A DNA stretch of 64,000 bases from Bromus sterilis (GCA_950022295.1 OX465600.1:306104031-306168030), one strand, 5' to 3'. Counted from the first letter of the stretch, positions 22,093 to 34,454 are shown. Numbers and translations are program-made. Notes: generated by a model from the sequence alone, not told the origin.

Positions 22093-25000
22093 TCAATTGT
22101 TCTGACTCGGCTCGGGGAATGGGCGGCATCCTTCTTTCGTCATGAAAGGCCTTGTGTCACGAAGGGCCTTTAGGCGGACTTCTATCTCCCCATTGGATGG
22201 TGCAATGTTGGAGTGGAAGATCGCCCCCTTCATTTGTACTTCATGACGGATGATAGTCGCCATCTGCGCTTGGATGTGAAAGAACTCCTCCTTCAGATTT
22301 GCATCGGCGATTTCCGCCTTCCTTTCGGCCCACGCTTTGAGATGACTTGGCAGCGTAAGGTTGCGTTGTTCCTGTACAATCGCCCTCATGTGATGAAGGG
22401 TGTAGTATGCATCCCTCACACTGCCAGCCGGCTTCTTGACGCACGGGAACTGTGTTACGTGGCTGAACACGTTCACACGGCTGATTTTTCCTGAACTTGT
22501 GCTTCATGATCTTGCCTCCGGCTTTTATGTAGCCGACGAGAGCATCATCCAAAACTCTCATGATATACTTGTAATCTTTCTTGTTCACACTCCCCGAGTC
22601 TAAATACATGGCATGCGAGTGTTGTGGTGAAAAGCAGATGAGCACGCAGTCTTGATCCTCACTGCATAATTAAAACAATCCAAAAGGAATGTTGGAAGAG
22701 GACAATGGAAAGCTAAGAAAGCATATATTCTACGGAGGCGAGCGAATGACTTACTTGGGAGAGTAGGTCATAAGAAATGAATCCTTGTCGGCGTTCTGTA
22801 GGATGAAGTCTGTGATGTACCCCGCCGCGAGAGCCGCGTCCCCGTCGTCCATCAAGATGCTTTCACGCATGTAGAAGGGGTCCAATATGGCGACGCTCGG
22901 GGTCTTATCTCTCCTGATACTCATAAAAAGGGTGAGCGAGAATAGACGGATAAGGCTATGGTCTAGCCGCTTGAGATGGTACAAATTGAAGATCTCCGAA
23001 AACTGCAGGATTATCATATCCGCGGGGATAGTGTTGATGAATCCCATGTTGAGTGGCACCTTGGCCATGAAAACCGGGTACGAGGGATTCTCTTCTCGAA
23101 GAAGAATCTCCCCTAATGCCATAATACTATGATGAACACTCTGCATATCCGAAGTTGCAAGGTCGAGCATGTCCTTAGGTAGCATCGCCCTACCAGCCAC
23201 ATGGATTTCAAACGAGAGATCCTTGGGTCTTGGTGGCCCGTCCTGAGCCCGGATCGGCATCGAAGGTTGGCTACTCGAAGTGATGCTCTTCTTTCTTTTC
23301 CGTCCCTTCTTCTTTTCTGATTTTGAGCAGTCACCGGCCTTTATCTGCTCAGTGGCCGCCTTATGGAGTGTGGACGGGCTGAGAATAGATCTCCTTGTGG
23401 CATCTGCTTGAGGCTCGGTGAAGGTGCAAGCTTCTGGAGACATCTCCTGAGAAGCAGCGAAGAGACGCATGGAGCAAGCAGGCTTCGCCGCAGGATCAGC
23501 TGGACCGCGAGCTTCCTCGTCATGCTGATAGGCTCCTTCAGCATGAGGCATGAATAAGTCATCAGCATCATACAAAGTATTGATGAACTGGTCGGCGTTC
23601 ATATCATCATCAAGATCATCGTCTTCTTGTTGTGCGCCGATGGGATCATGTGGCGCCAACATGATGACTAGCGGTGTTGTCCTAGGTGTGGTGCCCCTTT
23701 CCCCTGTCATTAAATGCATTTGGCTCTTCGGCCATAGGCATATTTGGTTGAAACAGTCACTGAGGACTGCCGGCTCGTTCTCATCGTATCCGGGGGGTTG
23801 AATGGGAGGTTCAACTCTCTCGTAGCCCGAAATCACGAGAGAGATTTGAACCCTATGCATCTCCGGTGCCATCGGCATATTGTGCATGATTCGATTTTGT
23901 GGTTGAATGATTTTACCTTTGGCAACATCCTTCAACTCGCCGTCCACGACTTGTAATAGAATGCATGGAGTGTCCTCCTGCGAAAGAGATATATATATGC
24001 ATGTAGGGCATCAGAGAGATTCCACTAAAAAAGGCAAGGAGATGAAGTCCTCGTTTGAGTTGCAGACGCTTATAGTTACCTTCAGGGCGTCGAGGTCGGC
24101 TAGTGAAGAGACCCCGCCGATGACGGCGGGCATGCAAGAGACGGAGGGCTCGCTGCCTCCCATGGCGTCGGTCGCCCTATTTGCGCTGCCACCGGGTGCA
24201 TCATTGTTATGCCCCGGTTGCTCGATCGTGGCTGGAGGAGTTACCATCACGTCCGACGCCGCCGCCGCGGTGTTGGCGGCCGGAGTCACCAATACGCCGG
24301 GAGTCGGTGCGGGAGACACCACTACGGCGGGAGTCGGGACTGCAGGCGCCGCGGTGCCCGAGTTGCTGCCGACCATGCTGGGGACTGGTATGGGCCCTTG
24401 TCCACCACGCGCTTGCGAATTCGCGAGCGACTGCATCATATCTGGAAGGAGAGCATTCATCGTCTTCGCCACTTCGTCCTGGACAAGCTGCGGAAGCATG
24501 TTCACCTTCTCCTCCAGTCCACGAACATAAGCGGCATCTTCTTCGGTCCTTCTCGCCTTGCGCCCCCTCGAACCGGACTGCTCCGCCGATTTTCCATAAT
24601 ATTCGGACCAATTTAGGTCCGCACCAAAGCCGACCACACGGCCGCCTGACGATGGCTTCGCCATCACGTCGTCAACCTTCTTGACCTTGTTCAACGCCTT
24701 GTTAAAGGCATTGTCCCACGGGCCGGCCGGCTTAACCGACGACTCCTGCGATGAGGCGATTTTCATTTCCGCTTGCTGCAAAAGGAATGTGAAACATTAA
24801 GAAATTGTGAACTTCACTTGAGAATACAATCGAGAAGGTCGCGTGGTAAACTACTTACCACGGCAGTCGTAAAATCCTGAATCTTAGGATCGATAACTAT
24901 TTTCGAGGTTGCTTTGTCCTTATAGCTCCGAGCCCTCACAAAGAATTCGGTCTGCGGATCATCTTTGTATTGCTGGAAGGGGTTAGGTATGCCCGCAGCG

Positions 25001-25824
25001 GCGTTCTCGGCATCCTCCTTGTCCCATTTAGGCTTGGAACTTTTGTAACCACCGGCTCCGAGACGGTGGTTACCAATGACCTGCGACCGCATGGCCTTGC
25101 CCTTTCCACTCGCGGCCTTGGCTTGCTCGGACTCACACCTAGCCTTGAAAAGGTTGTAGGTAGCTTCGTCGATCAACGGCTCTTTCTCCTTGAGCTCCTC
25201 CCAGGGTTTTTTCTTTTAAAAAATTGCCCTGTTCACCCGGGTTTTCCAACTAGACAAGGCCTTGCTCATCTTCCTCAGGGCCCATGTGTTTACTTTGTTC
25301 CCTCTGAGTTTGGTGTTATCGTACGGCTCCGGAAACTTGTATCGTCCATGCAGCTTGTTGATAAGAAGCTGACAATAATGAATATTCTCACGACTCCTGA
25401 GGTTAATCGTGGTGATCGGCACGGTGTTGCGGAGGATCGCCGCGACTTGACGGCCGTACCCTTCCGAAAAACGTTCGGGCTGTTTAGGAATCCCGACGGC
25501 GGTCACAACAGTAAACTCTTGCCTGATGGCGCCGACCTTGGTTGGTTTCCGATTCCTCTTCTTCGACTGGGTACCATCTTTGTTGGAGCCACCGGTCCCA
25601 TCATCCTCGCCGATGTTCCTCTCGCCGTCTGTCATACCGCCCTCCTCCTCCAAGTCATCATCCGATGAGTCGGACTCCGACTCTATCTCCTCCTCATACT
25701 CCTCCTCACCCGGAGGTACTTCCTCTTCTCTCTGCTCCTCGACCTCCTCCTGGGAGTATTCCCAAAATTGCTTCCTTTTTTTTCCCGGCTGAGAAGAAGG
25801 ACCGGCGTCGGCTCCGGTCGACAT
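22093..25824 (-). pseudogene. CACTA second gene (ORF1/TNPA-like protein with Ulp1-like C-terminus), several exons, broken
   Basis: The gene runs from ATG 25824 (MSTGADAGPSSQ). Exon 1 has an acidic Glu/Asp/Ser block and the region QVIGNHRLGAGGYKSSKP, and contains an in-frame TAA near 25214. It ends at a GTAAGT near 24858. Further exons are 24779-24080 (coiled-coil-like EEDAAYVRGLEEKV, then Pro/Ala/Thr-rich), 23977-22755 (long linker, basic KKKGRKRKK, then SYPVFMAKVPLNMGFIN) and 22661-22093 (KDYKYIMRVLDDAL, QFPCVKKPAGSVRDAYYTLHHMR). Introns have GT-AG ends. The last part matches the Ulp1 protease-like region common in grass CACTA proteins. A frameshift near 22480 separates its two halves. Function by analogy: binding of subterminal repeats; a role for the Ulp1-like part is unknown. 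Confidence 0.72.
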
Positions 25825-27214
25825 GTTTGCACTAGTACAATATTAAGAAATGCAACTACTTAATTAATTAGCACAATAAATAAATGCAAATACTCTCATG
25901 TTAAGAAAAAGAGCAAAGGTCATGCCGAATTTGCCCCATTCTCAACCGAAACGGAAGTTAATCAACATTTCGGGAGAAAGGGGATAATGATTTGTACCTG
26001 CACAAAACAAATGCCTACATGTAGGCACAACAATGCACAAAAATAGATATTCAAACAGTAGATATTCAAGAAACATATATATAGGTAAATTTCATATGGT
26101 AAACAATGCATTGCCAATTCTGTATACTTGCAAATGGATAAAAAATGAGCTTGACTAAATCAGCGGACAAACACGATGAGATAAACATGATGAGATCATG
26201 TAACAATGGCACATCAAAATTTAAAACTATCGAAGAACAGATTCTACACTTGCTAGTTTCATCATTATGTTCATAAGAACAAATGCTTACCTACTGGTTT
26301 TTCTCCTCTCTCTTTTTTAATTTTTACTAAAGCATATTCCAACTTTCAAGCTTTGATGCATATCTGGCATATAACAGGACTTTCAAGCTTTGATGCATAT
26401 ACTCATCACAGCCTACACTAGTACAACTAAACCAAGACTATACCTTAAGTTCTTCATGTATCTAAGGAAACATTTGTGATAAAAACAATAAGAGGTTCTC
26501 TGTCCAAGGGGAGGGGGGTCAATAACCTTAGTATAATTTTATAAGTGTTGTCTAATAGTGGTTCATAAGACAACCTATTTTGGATTTCAACATCGAATAA
26601 TATGGAACCTTGTACAAGTTGTTAGGTGCAGATCTTAAAGTAAATTCACAAAATTCAGTTTCTTTGCACAAGGGGATTTTTCACTACTATTCCACACAAA
26701 CTACAATGATCCCAACAGCTAGCTTTCAAATGCTACCTTATGAAATCCTTGGCACAAACAGCAAAAGGTTGCATATCTCCCACAAGCCAAACAACAAAAA
26801 ATCATGCATACACTTATAATTTCTAGCAGATGAGGACATTGTGTCATCCTGATGAACTCCAAGAACATGGGATTTTGTTGGGAGGCGGGCATGGCGGGGA
26901 GGAAGAAGGGGCGGTCGGGGGTGGGGAAGATACTGACCTAGGGAGCACGGCGGTCGGGGCGTGGAGAGCTGCTGGTGAGGGGCGGCGTCGATGGGGCGCG
27001 CGGCTAGGGTTATGGCACGGGCCCGGGGTCCTCCACGGTGGTGGATATGGTGCGTCGAGGGAGGCTCCGGTGCCGGCGAGGGGCGGCGTCGAGGGGGCGC
27101 GCGGCTAGGGCTCCAATGCGGCGGCCGGCGGCTGAGAGACGTCGAGGGGAGTGCAAGGGTGGTGAATGGGAACTGTTATGGGCAAGGGGGAGGGGGCCGA
27201 TATGTTAACTCTTA
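25825..27214. other. Region upstream of the CACTA ORF1-like gene
   Basis: Mostly AT-rich (25825-26820), then a GC-rich block (26880-27180) with open frames in both strands that show no recognisable protein. The GC-rich block directly precedes the palindromic array and resembles leader or first-exon sequence of the minus-strand gene; this is a guess. Confidence 0.4.
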
Positions 27215-27390
27215 GGGGTGGCGCATTTTCCAAAATGCGCCACCAAGTGGATCCTTATGTGTGGCGCATTTGTACAGAATGCGCCACACATAAGGATCCA
27301 CTTGGTGGCGCATTTTGGAAAAATGCGCCACCCCTAAACATCCTTAGTGGCGCATTTCGGCTCAATGCGCCACCCCTAAGCACCATTTCA
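27215..27390. repeat. Internal palindromic array of CACTA subterminal repeats
   Basis: The stretch holds alternating GGTGGCGCATT and AATGCGCCACC blocks. Around 27250-27310 the two arms CCAAGTGGATCCTTATGTG and CACATAAGGATCCACTTGG are exact inverse complements around GGCGCATTTGTACAGAATGCGCC, and near-perfect pairing extends to about 60 bases per arm (27215-27336). It lies between the two genes, about 1.4 kb upstream of the ORF1-like start. Confidence 0.88.
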
Positions 27391-27825
27391 TTTTTTTTAA
27401 CTAGAGTTTACCATTTCATTTTATTTGTGGGCTGACCACTTCATCTTTTTTGCGGGTTAACCGATCCATGCATTCTAGTGGGATGGAATCATGACACTCA
27501 ATGTATTACGCGAACCAAATACCCCGTAAGATAGATAAAGAGCAAAGAATCATTTTTAAGTAGTTAGGCATGGTGCTTCGATTGTGTATCGTCGATGTTC
27601 ATACACTTCAAACTATGATCCAAACATAAGAATGTGATCATATCGATCCACGTACCATGCCTTAACCATGTCGTCGCCGAACCAAGATCCACAAACACAA
27701 GGTGTAGCGGCATTTGGAAACATAAGATTGTGATCATCAATTAGAAAGTGCATATTAAATCCATGCATACACAAAGTGATCATAAATAACAAAAGATTTT
27801 CTTAAATTTGGAGCTAGCTATCTAG
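27391..27825. other. Spacer downstream of the TNP2-like gene
   Basis: AT-rich sequence without a supported frame. It should contain the 3' untranslated region of the transposase gene on the minus strand. Confidence 0.4.
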
Positions 27826-30800
27826 CTATCGTTTCCTCACGATCTTCTTCTTGCCCTTCTTTGTCGTGGTTGAACAATTTACGCCCGGGACGCCTTCACT
27901 TTTCCTCTTGAAAGGGAGGAGCCCTTTCTTCGGTAGGGTTGTGGTGTATGTATCCTGAGCGGCGTAGTCATCCTCCATCTTCGGGTCGCCGTACTTGTCA
28001 AAGTCTTGCTCGTTGGCGACTCCATCCATTCCGATGATGTTTCTTTTGCCTCTCCTCACTACAACACGGCTCGTCTTTGATGGGTCGGTAATGAAGAAGC
28101 ATTGGTCCACTTGGCTAGCCAGTACCCATGGCTCATTTTTCGCGGTGACGTTTGCGCCCGCAAACTTGGATTTGGCTTCGGGTATAACCATGGTGGTGAA
28201 GTACCGGTCTTATTTTACGACGCTCTTGGCCCATCTCACACGGAACATCGGCACCTTCTCTCCACAGTAGTCGAGCTTCCATATGTCCTCGATCCTTCCA
28301 TAGAATCTTTCCTTGACGTCATCGGTGTAGAATATCCCCGTTACCCTTGAGTTCTGGTAATCGCAGTTATTGTCATTTTCCTCCGTGTAAAATGTGTAGC
28401 CATTGATATCATACGCTTGATAGGTCATTAGGTTGCGTGCGGCACCCTGTGACAAGGTGAGTATCAACTTTTCGTCCTCGGAAGCGTTCCTTCGCGGGGG
28501 ATTAGCACGAAGCTCTTCCCTGAACCAAGTCATGAAACCAGAGTTGTGCTCTTTGATTAGCCGTGGATCTCGGTCCGTTATCTGCTGGCCCTGGTCACTG
28601 TACTTCTTCATGATTAAATCCTTGTGCTTTACTATCCAAGGATCGACCATCTGGATGTGTTGTAGCGCGACTAGGCTTGCTCTTTCAAAGTCGATGTCTC
28701 GACCGTCAAAGTTGACATGCATTGCGCGGCTTCCCTCGTGGTGACCACACGCATCGGTCCTGCCAAAGTGCTTGTTGACGGCCAGACCAACAGGGTTCTC
28801 AGTGTTGAGATAATTCGTGCAAAAAGAGATGCACTCTTCGGTTAGAAAGCCCTTCGCTATGCTTGCATCTGGACGGGACCTGTTACGAACGTATTTTTTT
28901 ATGTTCATCCTTTCAAACGGCATCATGTTGCGCAGAAACGCAAGCCCGAGTTGGACGACATCCTCCACGGCGTGGATCAGCAGATGCACCATAATGTCAA
29001 AGAACGCGGGCGGGAAATAGATCTCAAGCTCGCATAGTATGAGCACGATCTCCTCCTGTAGCCTTTTGAGTTACGTAGCACAAATCGACTTCCGGGAGAT
29101 GACGTCAAAAAAGTTGCAAAGGCCAAACAACGTTTTACGGACGTGCTCGTCCATTATCTCTCGCATCGCAACCGGGAGAATCTGCGTCATCAGCACGGCA
29201 CAGTCGTGAGATTTCATCCCGGTGAAACGCTGCTTCGCCTCGTCTAGGTATCTGCTTATCTTCCCCGCGTAGCCGTTCAGAAATTTTACTCCTATGAGGC
29301 AGTGGATAAACCGCTTGATCTCCTCCTCGCGCAGAGTGAAGCATGTCGGGGGGCAGTGATCAATACCGGTCTTCTTCTTGGTCGTCCTTTTTCGTTTGCG
29401 ACATTTTTGCGTTTCCGTATCCGCTTCCTCCTCCGGCTCATCATCGTCGTCACTAGGGGGGTGAAGTTCCCTCCTGATGCCCATAAATTTCAAGTCATTC
29501 CTTGATTTTGGCCCGTCCTTGGTCTTCTCCGGCATGTTGAGCAGCGTGCCAAACAAGCTCTCGCACACGTTCTTTGTGATATGCATTAGATCAAGGCTAT
29601 GAGGACTGCGGAGTAGACTCCAGTATTCCAAATCACAGAAAACAGACCTCGCTTTCCATACCCTCATCAACGGCTGAGTCTTCTTTTTTTTCTTTCCCGG
29701 CGCGGTGCACTCTTTCCAAGTTTTCAGCAAGTTGTCGATTTCTTTGCCGCTCCTTCGAGCTGGGGGTGCTCGGAGCTCCTCGCTTCCATCGAACAAATGT
29801 CCCTGTTTTCTCCACGCGTGTTTCTTGGGAAGCCACCTCCGAGACCCCTGGAACACGGTTTTTGAAGATCCGGGATCTTTTGGTAGCTGGCGGTACGTTG
29901 TATTATCCATGCACCTAACGCATGCACAGAATCCTTGGACCACCTGCCCTGAGAAATATCCGTATCCGAGATAGTCGTGCACCGTCGTGATCACCGCGGC
30001 TTTCATTGGGAAATATTCTTTTGCCGCGGCGTCCCACGTATTGACTCCGTCTTTCCATAGCGTTTCTAGCTCCTCTTTCAACAGCTGCAGATATAGATTG
30101 AGGTCCGTACCTGGTTGTTTCGGCCCTTGAACTAGCATACACATTGTTATGTACTTTTTCTTCATGCACTTCCAGGGGGGGAGGTTTTATATGCATACAA
30201 ACACGGGCCAGGTACTGTGTGTGCTGCTCTGGCCGCCAAATGGATTGACTCCATCGGCGCTCACACCAATCCTGAGGTTCCTTGGTTCTTTCCCAAAATC
30301 TGGGTATTCGAGGTCCAACGCAGTCCATTGGTTACCATCTCAAGGGTGCCTCAGCATGTCCTCCTTTTCCGGATCCGGGTTCGGGTCATCCTCTTTTATC
30401 TTCTTTCTATCCGCGTGCCAGTTCATGAGCTTTGCTTCCTCGGGATCTACGAAATACCTCTGCAGACGTGGAGTGATCGGAAAGTACCATACCACTTTTC
30501 TAGGAACTTTCTTCCCTCTCTTGTATCGACTAACACCGCACACCGAACATGTGGTTTTATCTTCGTCCTCACCCCGGTAGATCATGCAATCATTTATGCA
30601 GACGTGGTATTTAACGTGCGGAAGATCGAGAGGGCAAATGACTTTCTTGGCCTCAGCGATACTAGTTGGGCACGTGTTTCCCTTCGGAAGACGATCGTGC
30701 AATAATGCCATGTTATCATCGAAGCTTTCGTCGGTCCATTTGTGTTTTGCCTTCATCTCCATAGCCCCAAGTGTTACATTCAAGCGGGTATCCCTGTCGT

Positions 30801-31326
30801 TGCATCCTTCGTACAACTTCGTAATCGCGTCTTTCTCGAGTTGCGCCATCTTGGCTTTCTCTCTAGCTGCACCTCTTGCGTTCAACGCCTCTTTGACAAG
30901 CAGCTCTTGAACATGAGGGTCCCGCACCCAGCTTGAATCCTCATCATGTCCGACATCTTGATCTTCATGTCCGGCATCTTGATCTACATGATCCGCTTCG
31001 GCATCTTCTTCATGATCATGTACGGGATGCTCTTTGTCTTCTCGCCCGCCGCTGTTTTCTGGTTGCCCTTCCTCATTTACTGGCGCCCCACCATTGACGT
31101 CCTCCTCCTCACCAGCTTCATCACTTATCCACCGTGTTTAGCCATCCATCAAACCATTACGCTTCATGTGTCTTTGCAATATTCCGGAATCAGGCTCGGA
31201 CACGCACTGCAGTTTGCATCTCCGACACGGACATCTTATATCCGACCTATTATTCCTTAGCATGTCATTTGTCGCACATTGCATCCACCTGGCCACAGTG
31301 ATATCGCTCAGCATCTCGTGGACCAT
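27826..31326 (-). pseudogene. TNP2: TNP2-like CACTA transposase, one long frame with five internal stops
   Basis: From ATG 31326 the frame stays in phase for 1,166 codons to TAA 27826. It starts with the transposase-associated zinc-binding region (DIRCPCRRCKLQCVSEP, about 30-46), then an acidic spacer, then the TNP2 core (CSVCGVSRYKR near 30530; SADGVNPFG and the CPFTVDDL-like PWKCMKKKYITM near 30165; FSGQVVQGFCACVRC near 29930; SLDLMHITKNVCESLFGTL near 29560). The C-terminal regions resemble DUF4218 (FPPAFFDIMVHLLIHAV, near 29000) and DUF4216 (RFYGRIEDIWKLDYCG, near 28290). Internal stops: 31138, 30340, about 30187, 29071 and 28210. Most fit single-base changes. It would cut and join the element's ends; this copy cannot be translated in full. 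Confidence 0.87.
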
Positions 31327-31844
31327 GGTCGATCACCTGCGTGCACGGAGAGAGCAACACAATTATATATCACAGTCGTCGCCGGAAAAATTCGGCATGA
31401 CCTTCCCTAATAATGCATGGGACCATGTGGAGAGTGCGCCAGAAATTTTCCGAAACGGAAATGAATCGACATTTCGGAAAAATATTGGCCACTCAAGATA
31501 CACATATACATCAAACCACCATAAGCTTCACATATACATCAAACCACCACAAGCTTCACATATACATCAAACCCAAGCTTCACATATACAACAAACCCCA
31601 AGCTAATAAAGGCAAGTATATGGGTCATAAATGGAACAAAAGAGTTTGGAAGTAGGTCCACTTACTTCAATATGAAACAAAATAGATGTAATGCCAAGTA
31701 TCGATGGATAAATGAAGAAATGAGGTGGGGAGGAGGAGAAAACCGAATAGATCTAGGGTGAGAAGAGTGGATCTAGTTTGAGAATTGTGTGGAGTGAATG
31801 AGAGGTGGTAGGTGGGGTGGAGTAGATAAGGGCAGCTCTAGGCA
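31327..31844. other. Upstream region of the TNP2-like gene
   Basis: No supported frame. It includes a short A-rich tandem (CACATATACATCAAACC repeated three to four times at 31498-31590) and purine-rich leader-like sequence on the plus strand. It probably contains the transposase promoter. Confidence 0.45.
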
Positions 31845-32171
31845 TTTAGTGGCGCATATAGAAAGTCAGTGGTGGCGCATTTGTGCAATGCGCCACCCCT
31901 AAGCTCTTATGGGTGGCGCATTACAGCAATGCACCACCCCTAAGGACCTTATGGGTGGCGGGGGTGGCGCATATTGCTAGATGCGCCACGTATAAGATCA
32001 TCCAGGCTGGCCCACTCTTAGGGGTGGCGCACTGGAAAATAATGCGCCACCCATAAGGTCTTATGGGTGGCGCATTATTTTCCAGTGTGCCACCCCTAAC
32101 AGATGGTGGCGCATGGCCTTCTATATGCGCCACTAATAAGCTTTCCATGTATAGCTATTTCCCTAGTAGTG
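31845..32171. repeat. Right subterminal repeats and terminus of the CACTA
   Basis: At least six copies of the GGTGGCGCAT / ATGCGCCACC block occur in both orientations before the terminal CTATTTCCCTAGTAGTG. TCT follows at 32172-32174. The right terminus matches the left one over the first 12 bases, with one small difference after that. Confidence 0.88.
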
Positions 32172-32174
32172 TCT

Positions 32175-32645
32175 CCAGGCAGCCCCGATCTCGAAACGGC
32201 GGCGGCGGCGGTACAGAGGGGAGTTCGCGAGAAAGAGATTGATATTAGGGGTTTCCACCCCGAGGGGTAAATATAGGCGAAGGGGGGCATCGAGGGGACC
32301 CACGAGGCAGTCAGGAGGGTCCCTGGCGCGGTCCAAGGTGGGGCCGCGCCACCTGCCCTCCTGGCTGCCTGGTGGTGGCCCCCCTTCCCTCTGTTGGTGA
32401 TTCCGGAAGCTTCTGTTGCGCTGATTTTTTTTATATTTTTCCCGGAATTTTTGGAGCACTTTTAATGGCCGGAAAACCTGAAATACAAAAACAACAGAAA
32501 ACAGAAACTGGCAACTAGGTGCACTGAGTTAATAGGTTAGTCCAAATAGGTTAAAAAGTGTATGAAAGTTCAAGCAAAACATGGCAAAGTCACACAAAAC
32601 ATGCATGGAGCAAGCAGAAATTATAGATACGTTTGGGACGTATTA
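32175..32645 (-). repeat. 5' LTR of the Athila-type element, outer part
   Basis: The sequence continues the LTR from 21243 after the CACTA. Its end TTATAGATACGTTTGGGACG-TATTA is the family's inverse of TGATACGTC...; here the final CA is TA, a single transition. Beyond it, CACTA-type coding sequence starts, so this is the outer border of the element. Confidence 0.75.
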
Positions 32646-34454
32646 GGTGGCTACCTCAAAGCCCGACCGTTGTGTGACAAGGCTGAAAAGGACCTTCTTG
32701 AGAAAGGGATCGTACCAGCGACATTGAACTGGCCAGAGCGTGGAAGTAATTGGTTCTTCGGGGTTGGGGAAACCTTGGACCCTGAAACAGGGAAGTGCTT
32801 TCGGACGAACGAACAACTGACAATATCGATCACCAGCTTCAGGAGTTAATCGCCGAAACGGAGGCAGGGACGTTCGTTCCCGACAGAGAGAACGACGAGC
32901 TCACAAAGGCCCTCGGGAATCCTGAGCACCCAGGACGAACACGAGGCATGGCAGGCTCCGTTACGTGGAAGCATGGGTTTCCCGATGCAGGCGGTTACAG
33001 AAGCAGGGAGAGGAAGAGGAAACAGGAGCTCAGCGAAATGCAGAAGCTGAATGCAAGAGTACAAGCGCTAGAGGAGAGGCATCGAGCTTACGAACCTACC
33101 CTAGAAGCTACCCCGCCATCTCAGCGGAGAAGCAGCGTGGCTTCCACCGAGCTCATTGCACAGCCTGATTTGATGGCTCCCAGGTATCCCGTGGATGAAA
33201 TCACGAAGTCTCAAGATTGCCACCTTAAGAAGCAATTGCTGCACCTCAAACCCACGGTGGCTATCGGCCATGTTGCATCTCCTCGGCCCAACGAAACTTT
33301 TCCCTGCCGTCCGATTCCACAAGGATATGCTGTTGTGATGGTCGAAGAAATAATGGAGGGATTTGAGGAGCTCAAGCTTGACTACCCTACCGGCGAAGGG
33401 GAAACTCTCCTGGAGAATGCTCTGAGGACTTCATGTCTATGGCCGAAGGAATTCATCAAGCTTCCAAACTGGAAGGCGCCTCCGCCTCCGCCTCCTTCTC
33501 CGGCGAGTAAGGGCCCGCCTCCGCCTCCGGCGAGTGATTAGTGCACGCCTCCTCCTCCGCCTCCTCCTCCGCCTCCTTCTCCACCTGCGTGGGTGCGTCC
33601 GAGCAGCCCGTCTCCTCCTCCGCCTCGTCAGCAAGAGCAGAACAGAGGCGTCGCCGTCGGTCCGGCTGCTCTGGCGCCTCTTAAGCAACAAAGGAAAAGA
33701 GCCGTCGTCACTCCGGCGTCTAGCAGTACAACTAGTGGCGGGAGGCGATACCAATTCGGTCCATCATCTCTCAAGCCTCTTAAGAAGTTACCATACGATA
33801 TGAGCGTGGAGGAAAACGCGGAGATCGTTAAAGGCCAAGTGGATGCCTTTTTGAAAAAGAAAAAACTACCTCCGGAGGAGAAGATAGATAAGGTGAAATT
33901 GAAGCACACTTTGGATGCCCTGAAGCGACAAGCACCGGCTCCGCTGGATGACAACCATGCCCGCACTCTTAAAAACACAGCGCAAGAAGCGTGCCGGTCT
34001 GGAAGCACTTGAACTGAAAAAAGGAGAGAACAACAAATTGCAATAGGGAAAGAATTCCCCATCTCGGCGAACAAGCGAACCAATCGTGCCTCCCGCTGCA
34101 GGTGTCTAGAGATATCTTCCTTGCAAATCTGCCGACCGGGATGGTGCCCGGTACGAATCCTGGTGATTACCTGCCCGATGATACACATTTTGATGCACTG
34201 TAGGTGGACGAACACAAATTCCTACACAGGTGTCCTCTCGTCAGACCTGATTAACAACTACCAACGATGATGCGAAGATTCCATCAGTGGTACATGGACA
34301 CCTGCAAGAACCCTGGGTTGGATAATTTGATGATTATTGTTAAAGACAAGCACGACCTCGTTGGAACTGGCGTGTTGTGTGTTCCATTTGATGAGGTGTT
34401 CCAACTTTTCAATCAAAAGGCCATCAATAAAGTAATCGTCACTTGCCACTGTCT
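32646..34454 (+). pseudogene. Outer CACTA gene, 5' exons (Transposase_24-like region)
   Basis: The translation shows GGYLKARPLCDKAEKDLLEK, then NDELTKALGNPEHPGRTRG (about 32900) and FPDAGGYRSRERKRKQELSE, the conserved block of plant En/Spm ORF1 proteins, followed by a coiled coil. A frameshift lies near 32840. Then come polyproline (33475-33600), a region with stops (33540, 34012, 34037) and the conserved HQWYMDTCKNPGLDNLMI and FDEVFQLFNQKAINKVIV near 34280-34440. The exon ends ...CTGTCT at 34454 followed by GTAAGT. The intron contains the hAT element. Confidence 0.75.
33475..33620 (+). repeat. CCGCCTCCG-type polyproline microsatellite
   Basis: Imperfect repeats of CCKCCTCCG encode proline runs in the CACTA protein. 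Long arginine-rich frames on the opposite strand are artefacts of this repeat. Confidence 0.8.

Larger units (their letters stand above)
21244..32171 (-). mobile_element. CACTA (En/Spm) DNA transposon, 10,928 bp, two genes on the minus strand
   Basis: The left end reads CACTACTAGGGAATA and the right end, read inward, CACTACTAGGGAAATAGC. Both are flanked by TCT (21241-21243 and 32172-32174), the 3-bp target duplication of CACTA elements. Subterminal arrays of GGTGGCGCATT / AATGCGCCACC repeats lie at both ends. Inside are a TNP2-like transposase gene (27826-31326) and a second multi-exon gene (22093-25824), both on the minus strand, which is the usual order. Both genes contain stops, so this copy is not autonomous, though it has the full architecture. 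Confidence 0.93.
2340..32645 (-). mobile_element. Athila-type Gypsy retrotransposon (Sabrina/WHAM-like), interrupted by three later insertions
   Basis: The pieces 32645-32175, 21243-19838 and 5648-2340, read on the minus strand, form one element in order: 5' LTR, primer site, gag, protease, 3' untranslated region. The LTR begins near 32645 with the ATACGTCCC...ACGTATCTATAA block typical of Triticeae Athila-like LTRs. Removing the CACTA at 21244-32171 and the chromovirus at 5649-19837 restores continuity at both joints, each with a target duplication. No reverse transcriptase, RNase H or integrase is present: protease runs directly into 3' untranslated sequence, so this is a deleted or non-autonomous form. 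The 3' LTR is not in the window; the Gypsy element at 1-2339 separates it. Family placement comes from recalled LTR and protein features. Confidence 0.8.

Noticed and set aside
24181..24684. Plus-strand frames of 135-167 codons
   Set aside because: Antisense shadows of the Pro/Ala-rich exon of the CACTA ORF1-like gene.
31498..31590. Short regular repeats resembling a small CRISPR-like array
   Set aside because: The unit (CACATATACATCAAACC) is tandem with almost no spacer, in a plant transposon leader; it is a simple satellite.
33437..33754. Arginine-rich minus-strand frame
   Set aside because: It is the shadow of the CCGCCTCCG polyproline repeat on the coding strand.
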